Program-made: the position numbers and the translations under genes
Source of the DNA: Thermoplasmata archaeon
GTDB lineage: Archaea; Thermoplasmatota; Thermoplasmata; Thermoplasmatales; Thermoplasmataceae
Length of the DNA: 64,000 bases
Assembly (NCBI GenBank): GCA_021817255.1
Contig: JAKAVO010000002.1
Location: 23,401 to 87,400, forward strand
Direction of reading: 5' to 3'
The notes under the pieces: model-generated
What the model was told of the DNA's origin: nothing
Databases searched by the model: none
Seen by the model: the letters and a program-made list of their open reading frames with translations, nothing else
Shown here: positions 7,860-16,850 of the stretch, in pieces
Layout: the number at the start of each line of letters is the position of its first letter
Numbering within the stretch: position 1 is the first letter of the stretch

Positions 7860-10556
7860 ATGGCTGAAGAAAGTGAATGGCAGGAAAAATGGGCAGAAAG
7901 CGGCATTTTCAACCCGGAACCTGATCAAAGGGAAAAATATCTGATTACGGTTCCATGGCCATATACCAGTGGGCCCCTTCATGTTGGCCACGGAAGAACA
8001 TATACTCTTGCTGATATTGTTGGGAGATACAAAAGGCTGAGAGGCTTTAACGTTCTCTTTCCCATGGGATTCCACGAAAGTGGAACTCCTATAGGTTCCA
8101 TCTCGGAAAAGATCAAGCGCGGAGATGAAAAAACAATATCACTTTATAGGAAATACATTGCAGAATATGAAAACGAAGAGAATGTTGAAGCCATAATGAA
8201 TAGCTTCAAGGAACCATTGAATGTTGCCAATTATTTTTCTTCAAAAATCACAAAGGATTTCAAAACTCTCGGTTACGCAATTGACTGGAGAAGGACTTTC
8301 AGATCAATAGATCCTGTATACAGCAAATTCGTCCAGTGGCAGTTCAGGAAGCTGGGAAGCATGAATTTGCTGAAGCAGGGAAGCCACCAGGTCTTATATA
8401 GCATAGAAGATGGAAATGCAGTGGGGGAGGATGATATTGAGGACGGAGATACAGATAAGGTATCGATAGAAAAGTTCGTAATGGTTCTTTTTAAAAAGAA
8501 TGATGAGGATGTTTATCTGGCTGCCGCCTCATTGAGGCCAGAAACAATTTTTGCAGTCACTAACCTGTGGATAAATCCTGATTCCAGGTATGTCAGGATC
8601 AGGGTGGATGATAAAATCATTATAACTTCAGAAAAGGCATCCCAGAAGATACTTTACCAGTTTGAAAATTCTGAATTAAAAGATGCTGTGGAATCTGATG
8701 AAATACTCAATTCCCAATATACAGTGCCTGCCACTGGAGTGAAGGTTAAGGTTTACAGAAATACACGCATAAATCCCGAACAGGCTACAGGTGTAGTTTA
8801 TAGTGTGCCAGGGCATTCCGTTATGGACTTAAGTTACATTGATGAACTTGGAATCGGCCTCGAGGGAAGGAGTATAATTAATCTTGAAAATAAGAAATCA
8901 AGTGCTTCTGAATATCTGGCTAAATATAAAGATCCTTCACGCGCAAACTCTGAAATGTACAAAGACGAATTTTACAGTGGAGTGATGGCTTCTGATCTGC
9001 CGCTGATAGGCGGGAAGAGCGTCAAAGAAGCAAGGGAAATTATGCAAAATGAACTCATTAAGAGAGGTTTTGCGTATGAGTTTTATGAAACGTCCAGGCC
9101 TGCAAGGACCAGGGATGGCAAGCCAGTTATAGTGTCTATAATGCACGATCAGTGGTTTATAAATTACTCCAATGAAGAGTGGAAGGATAAAGTCAGGGAA
9201 AATGTTTCAAAGATGAATTTCTACCCTGAATTTTATAGAAAGAATATGTTTGATGTCATAGACTGGATAGAAGAAAGGGCATGTGCACGGAAACGTGGAT
9301 TAGGCACACCTTTTCCCCAGGACGGGAAATGGGTTATTGAGTCTCTTTCTGATTCCACTATTTACCCAGCTTTTTACACATTTTCACATCTTATTAATGA
9401 TAAAGAACCGGAGAATCTGGATGACAACTTTTTTGACTACATAACAGATAATGGAACTGAGGAAGTTAACCCGGGAATGAAGGAACTTTCCCAGGAAGCA
9501 AGAAAGGAATTTAAGTACTGGTATGGAGTGGATCAGAGAATTACATCAGCACCACATATGTCAAACCATCTTGTTTTTTACCTCATGAATCATATGGCAA
9601 TGTTTAAAGGCAGATACCAGCCAAAAGGAATCTCAATTATAGGGACGGTTATTTCTAAGGGTGCAAAGATTTCAAAGAGCAAGGGGAACGCAATTTCCCT
9701 GCTGGACGTTGTAAAGCAGTATGGGGCAGACTTATTCAGGCTGTATGTAGCACTTGTGGCAGAAGTTGATTCCTCGCTTGACTGGAATGAGACAGAAATC
9801 GAGAATGTAAAAAGTGTATATGGAACAATAAAGAATGTTTTCAGCCTGATCTTGGAGAAAGGTGAATCTAAAACAGATGACTATACCGAATTGTTCAAAA
9901 TCAAGTTCAAGCATCATTTGAAAAATTACTTTGAGAAGATGGACAGTTTTCAAATCAGGGCTGGTTATGTTGAAATCATCCATGAAACTTTGAAGGATCT
10001 GAACCAGTTGGGAAATCTTGGGATGGATACAGCATCTGCTGTCAAAGAAATATGGGAATTGTGGATACAGGTACTATCCTGCGCTATCCCTCACCTTTCA
10101 GAAACCATATGGAAACAGATGGGAAAGAGTGGTTTTGTTTCAATCAGCGAAATCAGGGCAGAAGTTATTTCGGAGGGTGATAGGATCAGGGTAGAGAATT
10201 TTGATTATGTATTATCCCTTTCAGAAGATATAAGGGCAATCCAGAATGTTACTAAAATCAAGCCATCCCTCATTAAGATAACTGTCGGGAATGAATCCTT
10301 AAAAGAAGATGCGAGAAAAATCCTTCAGGGTGACTTGAATGTTTCAACAAAATCAATTATAGGAAATGTAAAAAAATTCAGGGGCAAGCTGAACCTGGAT
10401 GTAAACGAAATGGGTGCAATAACTCAATATAAGGAGATACTGGAAAAATTATTCCTTGCGGGAGTAGCAGTGGAAGAATATGCTGGCGATGGAAACAAAA
10501 AAGTTCCACTGCCTGGAAGGCCAGTGATAGATTTGGAAGGTGAAAAAATTGGATGA
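7860..10556 (+). CDS. leuS: Leucyl-tRNA synthetase (archaeal type)
   Basis: Class Ia synthetase that charges tRNA-Leu in the cytoplasm. The 898 residues show the HIGH-type motif HVGH near 41-44 in GPLHVGHGRTYT, the archaeal insert PMGFHESGTPI near 62-72, a CP1 editing domain in the middle, and the KMSKS-type loop KISKS in GAKISKSKGN near residue 603. The C-terminal anticodon-binding and extension domains are present. It begins 5 bp after pdaD and its 3' end overlaps the next gene, so the three are likely one transcript. No internal stop or deletion is seen. Confidence 0.96.
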   Translation: MAEESEWQEKWAESGIFNPEPDQREKYLITVPWPYTSGPLHVGHGRTYTLADIVGRYKRLRGFNVLFPMGFHESGTPIGSISEKIKRGDEKTISLYRKYIAEYENEENVEAIMNSFKEPLNVANYFSSKITKDFKTLGYAIDWRRTFRSIDPVYSKFVQWQFRKLGSMNLLKQGSHQVLYSIEDGNAVGEDDIEDGDTDKVSIEKFVMVLFKKNDEDVYLAAASLRPETIFAVTNLWINPDSRYVRIRVDDKIIITSEKASQKILYQFENSELKDAVESDEILNSQYTVPATGVKVKVYRNTRINPEQATGVVYSVPGHSVMDLSYIDELGIGLEGRSIINLENKKSSASEYLAKYKDPSRANSEMYKDEFYSGVMASDLPLIGGKSVKEAREIMQNELIKRGFAYEFYETSRPARTRDGKPVIVSIMHDQWFINYSNEEWKDKVRENVSKMNFYPEFYRKNMFDVIDWIEERACARKRGLGTPFPQDGKWVIESLSDSTIYPAFYTFSHLINDKEPENLDDNFFDYITDNGTEEVNPGMKELSQEARKEFKYWYGVDQRITSAPHMSNHLVFYLMNHMAMFKGRYQPKGISIIGTVISKGAKISKSKGNAISLLDVVKQYGADLFRLYVALVAEVDSSLDWNETEIENVKSVYGTIKNVFSLILEKGESKTDDYTELFKIKFKHHLKNYFEKMDSFQIRAGYVEIIHETLKDLNQLGNLGMDTASAVKEIWELWIQVLSCAIPHLSETIWKQMGKSGFVSISEIRAEVISEGDRIRVENFDYVLSLSEDIRAIQNVTKIKPSLIKITVGNESLKEDARKILQGDLNVSTKSIIGNVKKFRGKLNLDVNEMGAITQYKEILEKLFLAGVAVEEYAGDGNKKVPLPGRPVIDLEGEKIG

Positions 10557-12486
10557 GATAGATTTTAGAGTTGAAAGTGCGAGAAAACTTGGAATGGATC
10601 ATGATCTTGTTTTACATGGTGGTGGAAATGCAAGCGTAAAGGTACTGGAAACAGATCATGCAGGGCGGGTGATAAAGGTTCTGAGAGTCAAGGGAAGCGG
10701 TTCAGACATGTCCACAATAGATCGGAAAGGGTTCACCGGCGTACGAATGGAAGATCTTCTCCATGCAAGAAGAATTGATGAAATGAGCGATGAAGAGATG
10801 ATGGATTACCTTAAAAAAAGCATGATTGATCCTTCTGAGCCTTCTCCATCGGTGGAAACATTTCTTCATGCTTTCATTCCTTACTCATACGTTGACCATT
10901 CACACTCAGATCATATATTGATGCTGACCAATTCCCTGATGGGAAAGGAAGAATTAAAGAAGATACTTGGGAATGTCATAATTCTGGATTACTTTCCGCC
11001 AGGCTTTAAACTTGCAAAGAAGGTAATGGAAATTGTAAACAGGATTACACCTGATGTGGAGGGCATAGTGCTTTCCAGGCATGGCCTGTTTACCTTTGGT
11101 GAAAGTGCCAGGGAGAGTTACGAAAAGCATGTCAGGATTGTGGATAAGGCAAGAAAGTATGTTGAAAAGAAGTTAAAGGGAGCACTTTTCACAAAGAAAT
11201 TTGAAAGCGATGGTTCGTTTGCGGAAGACCTTCCTGTAATCAGAGGGCTGCTATCAAAAAACTACAAAAAAATATTGCTTGTTGACAGGTCTGATGAGGC
11301 AATGGAAATTGCCTGTTCAGAGGAGGGAGAATTGTTCCCGGAAAGTGGCCCTGCAACTCCTGATATGCTGATACGGACAAAGTACGATTATCTCTACCTG
11401 CCTGGTAGGGATGAACTGGAGCAGAGAATACAGGATTATGCTGAGAAATATGAAAAGGAATACAGTAAATATGTGAAGAAATACCCAATGCACGATCCTT
11501 TTCCATCTATTGTTTTAATCAGGGGATTCGGACTGATCACAGCAGCAAGAACATACAGGGAATGTTCCATTATCAGGGACCAGTTTATTCACTCCATGAG
11601 AGTAAATTCCAGTGCAGAGAAAATTGGAAAACATTCCTTCATTCCAAGAAAGGCGGCGTTCGAGATGGAATACTGGCCACTTGAAGAGGCAAAACTCAAG
11701 AAATTCAAGCCAAGAAAACTAGAAGGGACTGTAAGCCTGGTTACGGGTGCAGCCAGTGGCATAGGCCTTGAAGCTTTCAGAAAACTTGCAGAGAATGGAT
11801 CAACAGTAATTGGTGCAGATCGTGAAAAGTCAATTTCCGGGATTGCTGCTTCAATCTCTAATGAATTCAGGACTGAAACTGTGGGTTATGAAATTGATCT
11901 GGCTGATACAGGGAAGATCGTTAAGATGATCAGAGATATAAAGGAAAAGTACGGAGGCATTGACATTGTATTTCACAATGCAGGCATACTGAAATCAGAG
12001 TTCATGGAAGATATAGAATTGAGCACACTTATGCTGCATTTCAATATTAATTCACTTGCTCCCTTTGTAATTTCCCAGGAGGCATTCAGGATAATGAAAA
12101 AACAGGGAATAGGGGGAAATTTCGTATTCAATATAACAAAAAACCTCACAAACCCGGGAGCCGGAATGATATCATACGGCACAACAAAAGCCTTTTCAGC
12201 CCAACTCTCCCACTATATTGCAAAAGAAGGCGGAAAGTTTGGAATTAGGTCCAATATCATCAACCCTGACAAGATCTTCAAAAACTCTAAAATATGGGAA
12301 AATGGGGTTCTTGAAGCAAGGGCAAAGGCAAAAGGCATCTCACCGGATGAGTATAAGAGGGGAAATCTACTCAGAAAAGAAGTTCTGCCGGAACACGTGG
12401 CAAATATGCTCCTTGCAATGCTTGACGAAGACACATTCGGAGCAACTACAGATTCAATGGTTCCTGTAGATGGCGGAATTCTATAG
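10540..12486 (+). CDS. Class II aldolase / short-chain dehydrogenase fusion (RhaD-SDR type)
   Basis: A 648-residue two-domain enzyme. The N-terminal half is a class II aldolase/adducin fold with LHGGGNASVK near residue 26 and metal-binding HSHSDH near 120. The C-terminal half is an SDR with the Rossmann motif TGAASGIG near 401-408, the NAG motif FHNAGI, and the catalytic YGTTK near 545. Relatives pair a ketose-1-phosphate aldolase with a lactaldehyde dehydrogenase, but the true substrate here is unknown. The 5' end overlaps leuS. GTG 10540 is one possible start, but TTG 10549 lies 5 nt after GGAAGGTGA (10535-10543), which is better spacing. The 3' end abuts the convergent reductase gene through shared CTATAG. 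Confidence 0.87.
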   Translation: MKKLDEIDFRVESARKLGMDHDLVLHGGGNASVKVLETDHAGRVIKVLRVKGSGSDMSTIDRKGFTGVRMEDLLHARRIDEMSDEEMMDYLKKSMIDPSEPSPSVETFLHAFIPYSYVDHSHSDHILMLTNSLMGKEELKKILGNVIILDYFPPGFKLAKKVMEIVNRITPDVEGIVLSRHGLFTFGESARESYEKHVRIVDKARKYVEKKLKGALFTKKFESDGSFAEDLPVIRGLLSKNYKKILLVDRSDEAMEIACSEEGELFPESGPATPDMLIRTKYDYLYLPGRDELEQRIQDYAEKYEKEYSKYVKKYPMHDPFPSIVLIRGFGLITAARTYRECSIIRDQFIHSMRVNSSAEKIGKHSFIPRKAAFEMEYWPLEEAKLKKFKPRKLEGTVSLVTGAASGIGLEAFRKLAENGSTVIGADREKSISGIAASISNEFRTETVGYEIDLADTGKIVKMIRDIKEKYGGIDIVFHNAGILKSEFMEDIELSTLMLHFNINSLAPFVISQEAFRIMKKQGIGGNFVFNITKNLTNPGAGMISYGTTKAFSAQLSHYIAKEGGKFGIRSNIINPDKIFKNSKIWENGVLEARAKAKGISPDEYKRGNLLRKEVLPEHVANMLLAMLDEDTFGATTDSMVPVDGGIL

Positions 12487-13443
12487 AAAATGAGAGAGAA
12501 TTTTCCTGAAGCTTATACCAAACCCAAATTTTTTCATTTCATTAAGGGCTAATCTGGCTGAGAGAATATTCGATAAAGCAATCGCCTTTTCTGACTGCAT
12601 ATTTTCAACAAGGCCGGATATTCTGTTGAATTCGTCCATCCTCTTCCTGATCTTCAGGAGATACAGCTCAGAAATTTCAATTAAATCATCTGTTTTTGCA
12701 ATGCACTGAAATAATGCTTCAGCAGATTCCAGGGCAGGGACTATTCCTTCCCCCAACAGGGGTGAAATATACCCAATGCTCTCACCTACCCCTATCACAT
12801 TCCTGCTGGTTATATCTTTCATAATAGGTTTCATCCTGATCTTCCTTGAAAGAATCCTCTCTGATTCATACTTATTCAGGTAGCTCCTGACTTCCTCGAG
12901 ATCTATGCCTCCTGCTCCAATATGGTACCCGCCTTTGAGGGGGAATGACCAGAAATATCCCCTCCCCTTTGGAAAGAAATAGAAATAGAAATTTTTATGA
13001 TCTGAAGTTGAACAAACCTTTTCCATAGCATACATCTTCTTGTCGCCCACTGCAGGTGGCAGGTAGAATCTTGATATTCCTGTTGCATCAACAACAGGAT
13101 CATCAGTTGGTCCTGGGCACTTTGAATGAATTACACTATCGCCAACCATTAATTGTTCCATTTTCATTTTATTTATTGTGCACAATCCGAAGTTCCTTGC
13201 CTCTGTTGGTTCAAAATTGTTCCCTACTATTTCCACAGGAGTGCCGGATGCCTCACATATCTGGTCAAAACCGATATTCAAATTATCAAGAAATGGCTTA
13301 ATAAGGTTTTCATTTGTTGCGAAACCACAGGGTATGTAGAAATTTTCAACCTTTGGGTCAAAGATGCGTACGTCAAATCCACTATTTTTCAGCCTGCCGT
13401 ACAGATAAGAGCCTGCCACCCCTGATCCTGCAATGTTCCACAC
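12481..13443 (-). CDS. Geranylgeranyl reductase-family FAD-dependent oxidoreductase (short form)
   Basis: Family members use FAD to saturate isoprenoid double bonds, for example in archaeal ether lipids. The 320 residues start with the FAD-binding GSGVAGS. They contain the PCGF Cys-Gly motif near residue 38, the GGR signature YFWSFPLKGGYHIGAGGI near 165-182, and the second FAD motif GVGESIGYISPLLGEGIVPALES. This is shorter than the roughly 390-450 residues usual for the family, so it is probably a paralogue and not the main lipid reductase. The start is GTG 13443. A TATA-like TTATAAAAAT at 13461-13470 lies about 23 nt upstream, so the mRNA should be leaderless. The substrate is not known. Confidence 0.8.
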   Translation of the reverse strand: MWNIAGSGVAGSYLYGRLKNSGFDVRIFDPKVENFYIPCGFATNENLIKPFLDNLNIGFDQICEASGTPVEIVGNNFEPTEARNFGLCTINKMKMEQLMVGDSVIHSKCPGPTDDPVVDATGISRFYLPPAVGDKKMYAMEKVCSTSDHKNFYFYFFPKGRGYFWSFPLKGGYHIGAGGIDLEEVRSYLNKYESERILSRKIRMKPIMKDITSRNVIGVGESIGYISPLLGEGIVPALESAEALFQCIAKTDDLIEISELYLLKIRKRMDEFNRISGLVENMQSEKAIALSNILSARLALNEMKKFGFGISFRKILSHFL

Positions 13444-13460
13444 ACCTATGGTATTGTGAC

Positions 13461-13470
13461 ATTTTTATAA
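13461..13470 (-). promoter_or_regulatory. TATA box of the GGR-like gene
   Basis: On the minus strand this reads TTATAAAAAT. Its centre is about 23 nt before the GTG at 13443, the spacing expected for a leaderless archaeal transcript. The divergent truA has its own TATA-like TAATTATTATA just before ATG 13554. Confidence 0.55.
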
Positions 13471-13553
13471 TACTTGGCGTTAACTCATTTTCCGTTCTTT
13501 GGCATGATTATTGCAAGCATAAGGATTAATTATTATAGTAAAATTTGAGTTCG

Positions 13554-14336
13554 ATGAGATATCTTTTTGCATTCTCCTATGATGGCGGGAAATTTACAGG
13601 ATTCCAACGGGGTACTGGAAAACGAAGTGTGGAAGATAGCATTATTTCAGTACTGGATAAATATTCCATCGGAGAGAATTTCAGGTGCTGTTCCAGGACA
13701 GACAGGGGCGTATCTGCAATAATGAACACTTCAACCCTTGATTCAGATTCCGATGCAGAAGATATAATCGGAATATTAAACTCAAATTTGGAAGACATTT
13801 ACTTTTATAAATATGCAGGCGTTGATGAAAATTTCAATGTGAGGAGGGTTCAGTTCAAAAAGTATGTTTATATTATTCCAGAATTGAATCAGTTTTATTC
13901 AATAAGGATATCAGATCTTAAAAAGTTTGAAGGGGAGCATGACTTCTCTAATTTCTGCAAACTGAATGGAAGAAATACAAAAAGATCGGTTATTGAAATA
14001 GGCGAGTCCTTTAATAACCACATAAGAACAGTTTCTTTCAAAGCTAAGGGGTTCCTGTGGAACCAGATAAGGTTCATGGTTGGCTACGCCATGGAAAAAG
14101 CAAGGGATGAAAAGACACCTGATGATCCATTTTCAGGCGAGTATAAAACAAGGAAGCTTGCCCCTCCTGGCCCTTTGTTCCTTGAAGAAATTTCATATGA
14201 AGGAGTAGAATTTAAAACAATTGTGAAGAAATCGACCAGAAAAAGAAGTGAGAAAGCGTATATGATGGCGCTGTCTGATTACTTTTTCAACAGGGAAATG
14301 CTTGACAGGACTGATAAAGACCCATTGTTTAAATAG
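13554..14336 (+). CDS. truA: tRNA pseudouridine synthase A
   Basis: Isomerises U38-40 in tRNA anticodon arms. The 260 residues start MRYLFAFSYDGGKFTGFQ, as the family does. They have the catalytic Asp in SRTDRGVSA near residue 52, the FSNFCK segment near 124, and FLWNQIRFMVG near 168, where the usual C-x-x-Q/NQVR motif lies. ATG 13554 is chosen because the 9 bp before it (from TTG 13545) add nothing conserved and an AT-rich TATA-like element lies about 20 nt upstream. It is divergent from the GGR-like gene and 20 bp ahead of an SDR gene. Confidence 0.92.
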   Translation: MRYLFAFSYDGGKFTGFQRGTGKRSVEDSIISVLDKYSIGENFRCCSRTDRGVSAIMNTSTLDSDSDAEDIIGILNSNLEDIYFYKYAGVDENFNVRRVQFKKYVYIIPELNQFYSIRISDLKKFEGEHDFSNFCKLNGRNTKRSVIEIGESFNNHIRTVSFKAKGFLWNQIRFMVGYAMEKARDEKTPDDPFSGEYKTRKLAPPGPLFLEEISYEGVEFKTIVKKSTRKRSEKAYMMALSDYFFNREMLDRTDKDPLFK

Positions 14337-14356
14337 ACAATCAATCTTATAACATC

Positions 14357-15067
14357 ATGGGAATTATTGAAGATTATTTTGAAAAAAGAACATATGTAGT
14401 TGCTGGAATGGGTACAGGGCAGGGATTGTCCACTGCGAGATTATTGAGCAAGCTTGGGTCAAATGTCTTTGGATTATCCAGGAGCGGCACTTTTCCGTCG
14501 AATGACGTTGACAAAAACATAAAAATTTTAAAATGCGACATTGAAAATGAAGCGGAAGTCAGGGATTGCCTCAGGGATATAAAGGCCCAGACGGGTTTCA
14601 TAGATGGTTCCATCAATAATGTTGGCACCTGGGGCCCATCCGAAAGTAAAATGGCCAAACCTGAGCTTCTTCTCAGTTTCTTCAAATTAAATGTGATGAC
14701 GCAGTATAATGTAATTTATGCAATCTCAGATATGCTGAGGCCTGGATCCAATATGGTAAACGTTGGAGCATCCAGGCATCTCTTCGGTGCAAACCACTCT
14801 GCCTATACCATCTCAAAATATGCAATAGAGGAAATGACTCGAATTACAGCATCAGCACTAAAGGAGAAAGGCATCAGGGTAAACTCTGTTTTGCCGGGAT
14901 CAGTGGGCAAAGATGATAATTTCTCAGCGGTCTTTCCTTTTAATTTCAATGCCGGAAACAGAATGGATCCGTTAAAAATAGCATATGCCTCCATTTTCCT
15001 GCTATCACCGCTTTCTGGTGGAATTAGTGGAGAGTCAATTACTGTTGATGATGGAATGGGACTTTAA
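14357..15067 (+). CDS. Short-chain dehydrogenase/reductase family protein
   Basis: An NAD(P)-dependent Rossmann enzyme of 236 residues, classical SDR size. The dinucleotide loop is GMGTGQGLSTA near 17-27, a variant of TGxxxGxG. The structural NNVG is at about 88-91 (usual NNAG), a Ser lies in NVGASRHLF, and the catalytic pair is YTISK near 152-156. The C-terminal PGSVGKDDN and ITVDDGMGL follow the SDR pattern. It follows truA by 20 bp and is probably co-transcribed. The substrate cannot be told from the sequence. Confidence 0.85.
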   Translation: MGIIEDYFEKRTYVVAGMGTGQGLSTARLLSKLGSNVFGLSRSGTFPSNDVDKNIKILKCDIENEAEVRDCLRDIKAQTGFIDGSINNVGTWGPSESKMAKPELLLSFFKLNVMTQYNVIYAISDMLRPGSNMVNVGASRHLFGANHSAYTISKYAIEEMTRITASALKEKGIRVNSVLPGSVGKDDNFSAVFPFNFNAGNRMDPLKIAYASIFLLSPLSGGISGESITVDDGMGL

Positions 15068-15207
15068 CATATGCCTTGACTTCCATGCCTGCCAGGTTTG
15101 ATCTTAAGTTGATTGCCTGTTCCTTAGTGATTAAAATGAATGCTCAGATGAAAATATTTAAATTTGTTTTGGGTTGCTTCAGGTTAAATATTTAGAAAAC
15201 AGTATAA

Positions 15208-15217
15208 ATTGCGCAAT
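15208..15217. promoter_or_regulatory. Palindrome ATTGCGCAAT (candidate operator, site 2)
   Basis: Perfect 10-bp palindrome ending 51 nt before the ATG of the aldehyde dehydrogenase gene and about 25 nt upstream of its likely TATA box (GCATAAAAAT, near 15242-15251). A near-identical site stands 52 nt before the ABC binding-protein gene (38412-38421). The upstream position relative to TATA would suit an activator or an Lrp-like regulator; this is inference. Confidence 0.4.
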
Positions 15218-15268
15218 TATCAATGAAAAAAATATCCTTTAGGCATAAAAATGATGTAACGTTTATGT

Positions 15269-16840
15269 ATGACACAGCCATTAAGAATTATGCCATTTGA
15301 AAACGAAATTACATATGTCAAGTATGTAAAAAACGGGAAAGAAAAGGATTTTAACCAGTTGTATGACAGGGCTTGCGAGGATGCAAAAAAATATATTGGG
15401 AAGGAATACAGTAATATTATTGGCAAAGAGATCCAGGAGAGTAATAAAATAAAACATGTATCACCGGTTGATGGCCATGAGATAGGTGTATTTCAGGCGG
15501 GTTCACAAAAAAGCGTTGATAATGCACTAAAGATGCTGAAAGATGCACAGAAACCATGGTTCAAATCAGGATATGTCAATAGGGCAAGAGTTATGCTAAA
15601 GGCTGCTGACTTGCTGTCCCGGGACAAATTTCTTATTTCTGCTTTGCTAGCATATGAAAATGGCAAGAACAGAACAGAAGCTATGGCAGATGTTGACGAG
15701 GCAATTGATTTTTTAAGATATTATGCAGTGAATCTTATTGAGAACCAGGGTTTTGTCCGGTTCACTGGCAAGGGCTATGATAACGAAGAGAGCATGTCTT
15801 ACATGAAACCATATGGAGTTTTTGCAGTCATTGCACCATTTAACTTTTATGCAATTACTGTAGGAATGGTTGCAGGGCCATTGACAACTGGAAATTCAGT
15901 ACTTCTGAAGCCATCAAGCGATATTCCACTCACATCTTACCTTTATGTCAAAACTCTCATTGAGGCAGGCGTACCTCCTGAAAATATTGCTTTTATCTCA
16001 GGAAAGGGCAGCGAAATAGGGCCATACATTACATCACACAAGGAAGTGGCTGGAATCTTGTTTACAGGTTCAAGGGACGCAGGGATCAGCATTTACAGAA
16101 ATGCTATGAAGGATAAGCCAAAGGTGGTGATCACGGAAATGGGTGGAAAGGATACAATTACGGTAACCTCAAAGGCAGATATTAATAAGGCTGTAAATGG
16201 CGTTTACAGAGCCGCTTTCGGTTATTCAGGGCAGAAATGCAGCGCATGCTCAATTGCATATATAGATGAGAAGGTCTATGATGAATTTCTTCCTAAGATT
16301 AAGGAAGCAACAGACAAACTGGTAGTTGGAGACCCCAAGAAGTTGGAGTCATTCATGGGCCCGGTGATAAACAGGGAAGCCGTTGAAAAATTTAAGAAAT
16401 ACTCTGAGTTGGCAGAAAAAGGCGGAAAGGTTTTATCTGGAGGGATTGTGATAGAAGGGCCAGGAAACTTTGTCAGGCCAACAATAGTTACAGACCTCCC
16501 AGCCGATTCGGACATTATAAAGACCGAATTATTCCTTCCTTTTCTTGCAATAGTCAAGGTCAGGAACCTCGATGATGCAATAAAGAGAATAAATGAGTCT
16601 GATTACGGCCTTACAGGAGGAATATTCACAGAGGATCCAATGGAAATCCAGAAATATTTCGATGAAGTTGAAGTTGGAACTATCTATGCAAACAGGGAAA
16701 GAGGAGGATCTACAGGAGCCATGGTCGGTTCCCAGCCATTTGTTGGATGGAAACTGAGTGGCATCAGCGGAAAGGGTACAGGTTCTTTCTATTACCTCCA
16801 GCAGTTCCTGAGAGAACAGTCCCAGACAATTGCACACTAA
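15269..16840 (+). CDS. Aldehyde dehydrogenase, 1-pyrroline-5-carboxylate dehydrogenase-like
   Basis: NAD(P)-dependent oxidation of an aldehyde to a carboxylate. The closest family resemblance is to P5C dehydrogenase (RocA), the glutamate-forming step of proline and arginine breakdown. Features in 523 residues: N-terminal FENEITYVKY, INP-like SPVDGHEIG, APFNFYAITVGM, the cofactor loop FTGSRDAG near 268, catalytic Glu in EMGGKD near 291, catalytic Cys in GQKCSACS near 320, and the RocA-like GSTGAMVGSQPFVGWKLSGISGKG region (described here in parts) near the C-terminus. No proline dehydrogenase is seen nearby. A glyceraldehyde dehydrogenase of the Entner-Doudoroff route is a less likely alternative. 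Confidence 0.82.
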   Translation: MTQPLRIMPFENEITYVKYVKNGKEKDFNQLYDRACEDAKKYIGKEYSNIIGKEIQESNKIKHVSPVDGHEIGVFQAGSQKSVDNALKMLKDAQKPWFKSGYVNRARVMLKAADLLSRDKFLISALLAYENGKNRTEAMADVDEAIDFLRYYAVNLIENQGFVRFTGKGYDNEESMSYMKPYGVFAVIAPFNFYAITVGMVAGPLTTGNSVLLKPSSDIPLTSYLYVKTLIEAGVPPENIAFISGKGSEIGPYITSHKEVAGILFTGSRDAGISIYRNAMKDKPKVVITEMGGKDTITVTSKADINKAVNGVYRAAFGYSGQKCSACSIAYIDEKVYDEFLPKIKEATDKLVVGDPKKLESFMGPVINREAVEKFKKYSELAEKGGKVLSGGIVIEGPGNFVRPTIVTDLPADSDIIKTELFLPFLAIVKVRNLDDAIKRINESDYGLTGGIFTEDPMEIQKYFDEVEVGTIYANRERGGSTGAMVGSQPFVGWKLSGISGKGTGSFYYLQQFLREQSQTIAH

Positions 16841-16850
16841 ATTCTTAAAT

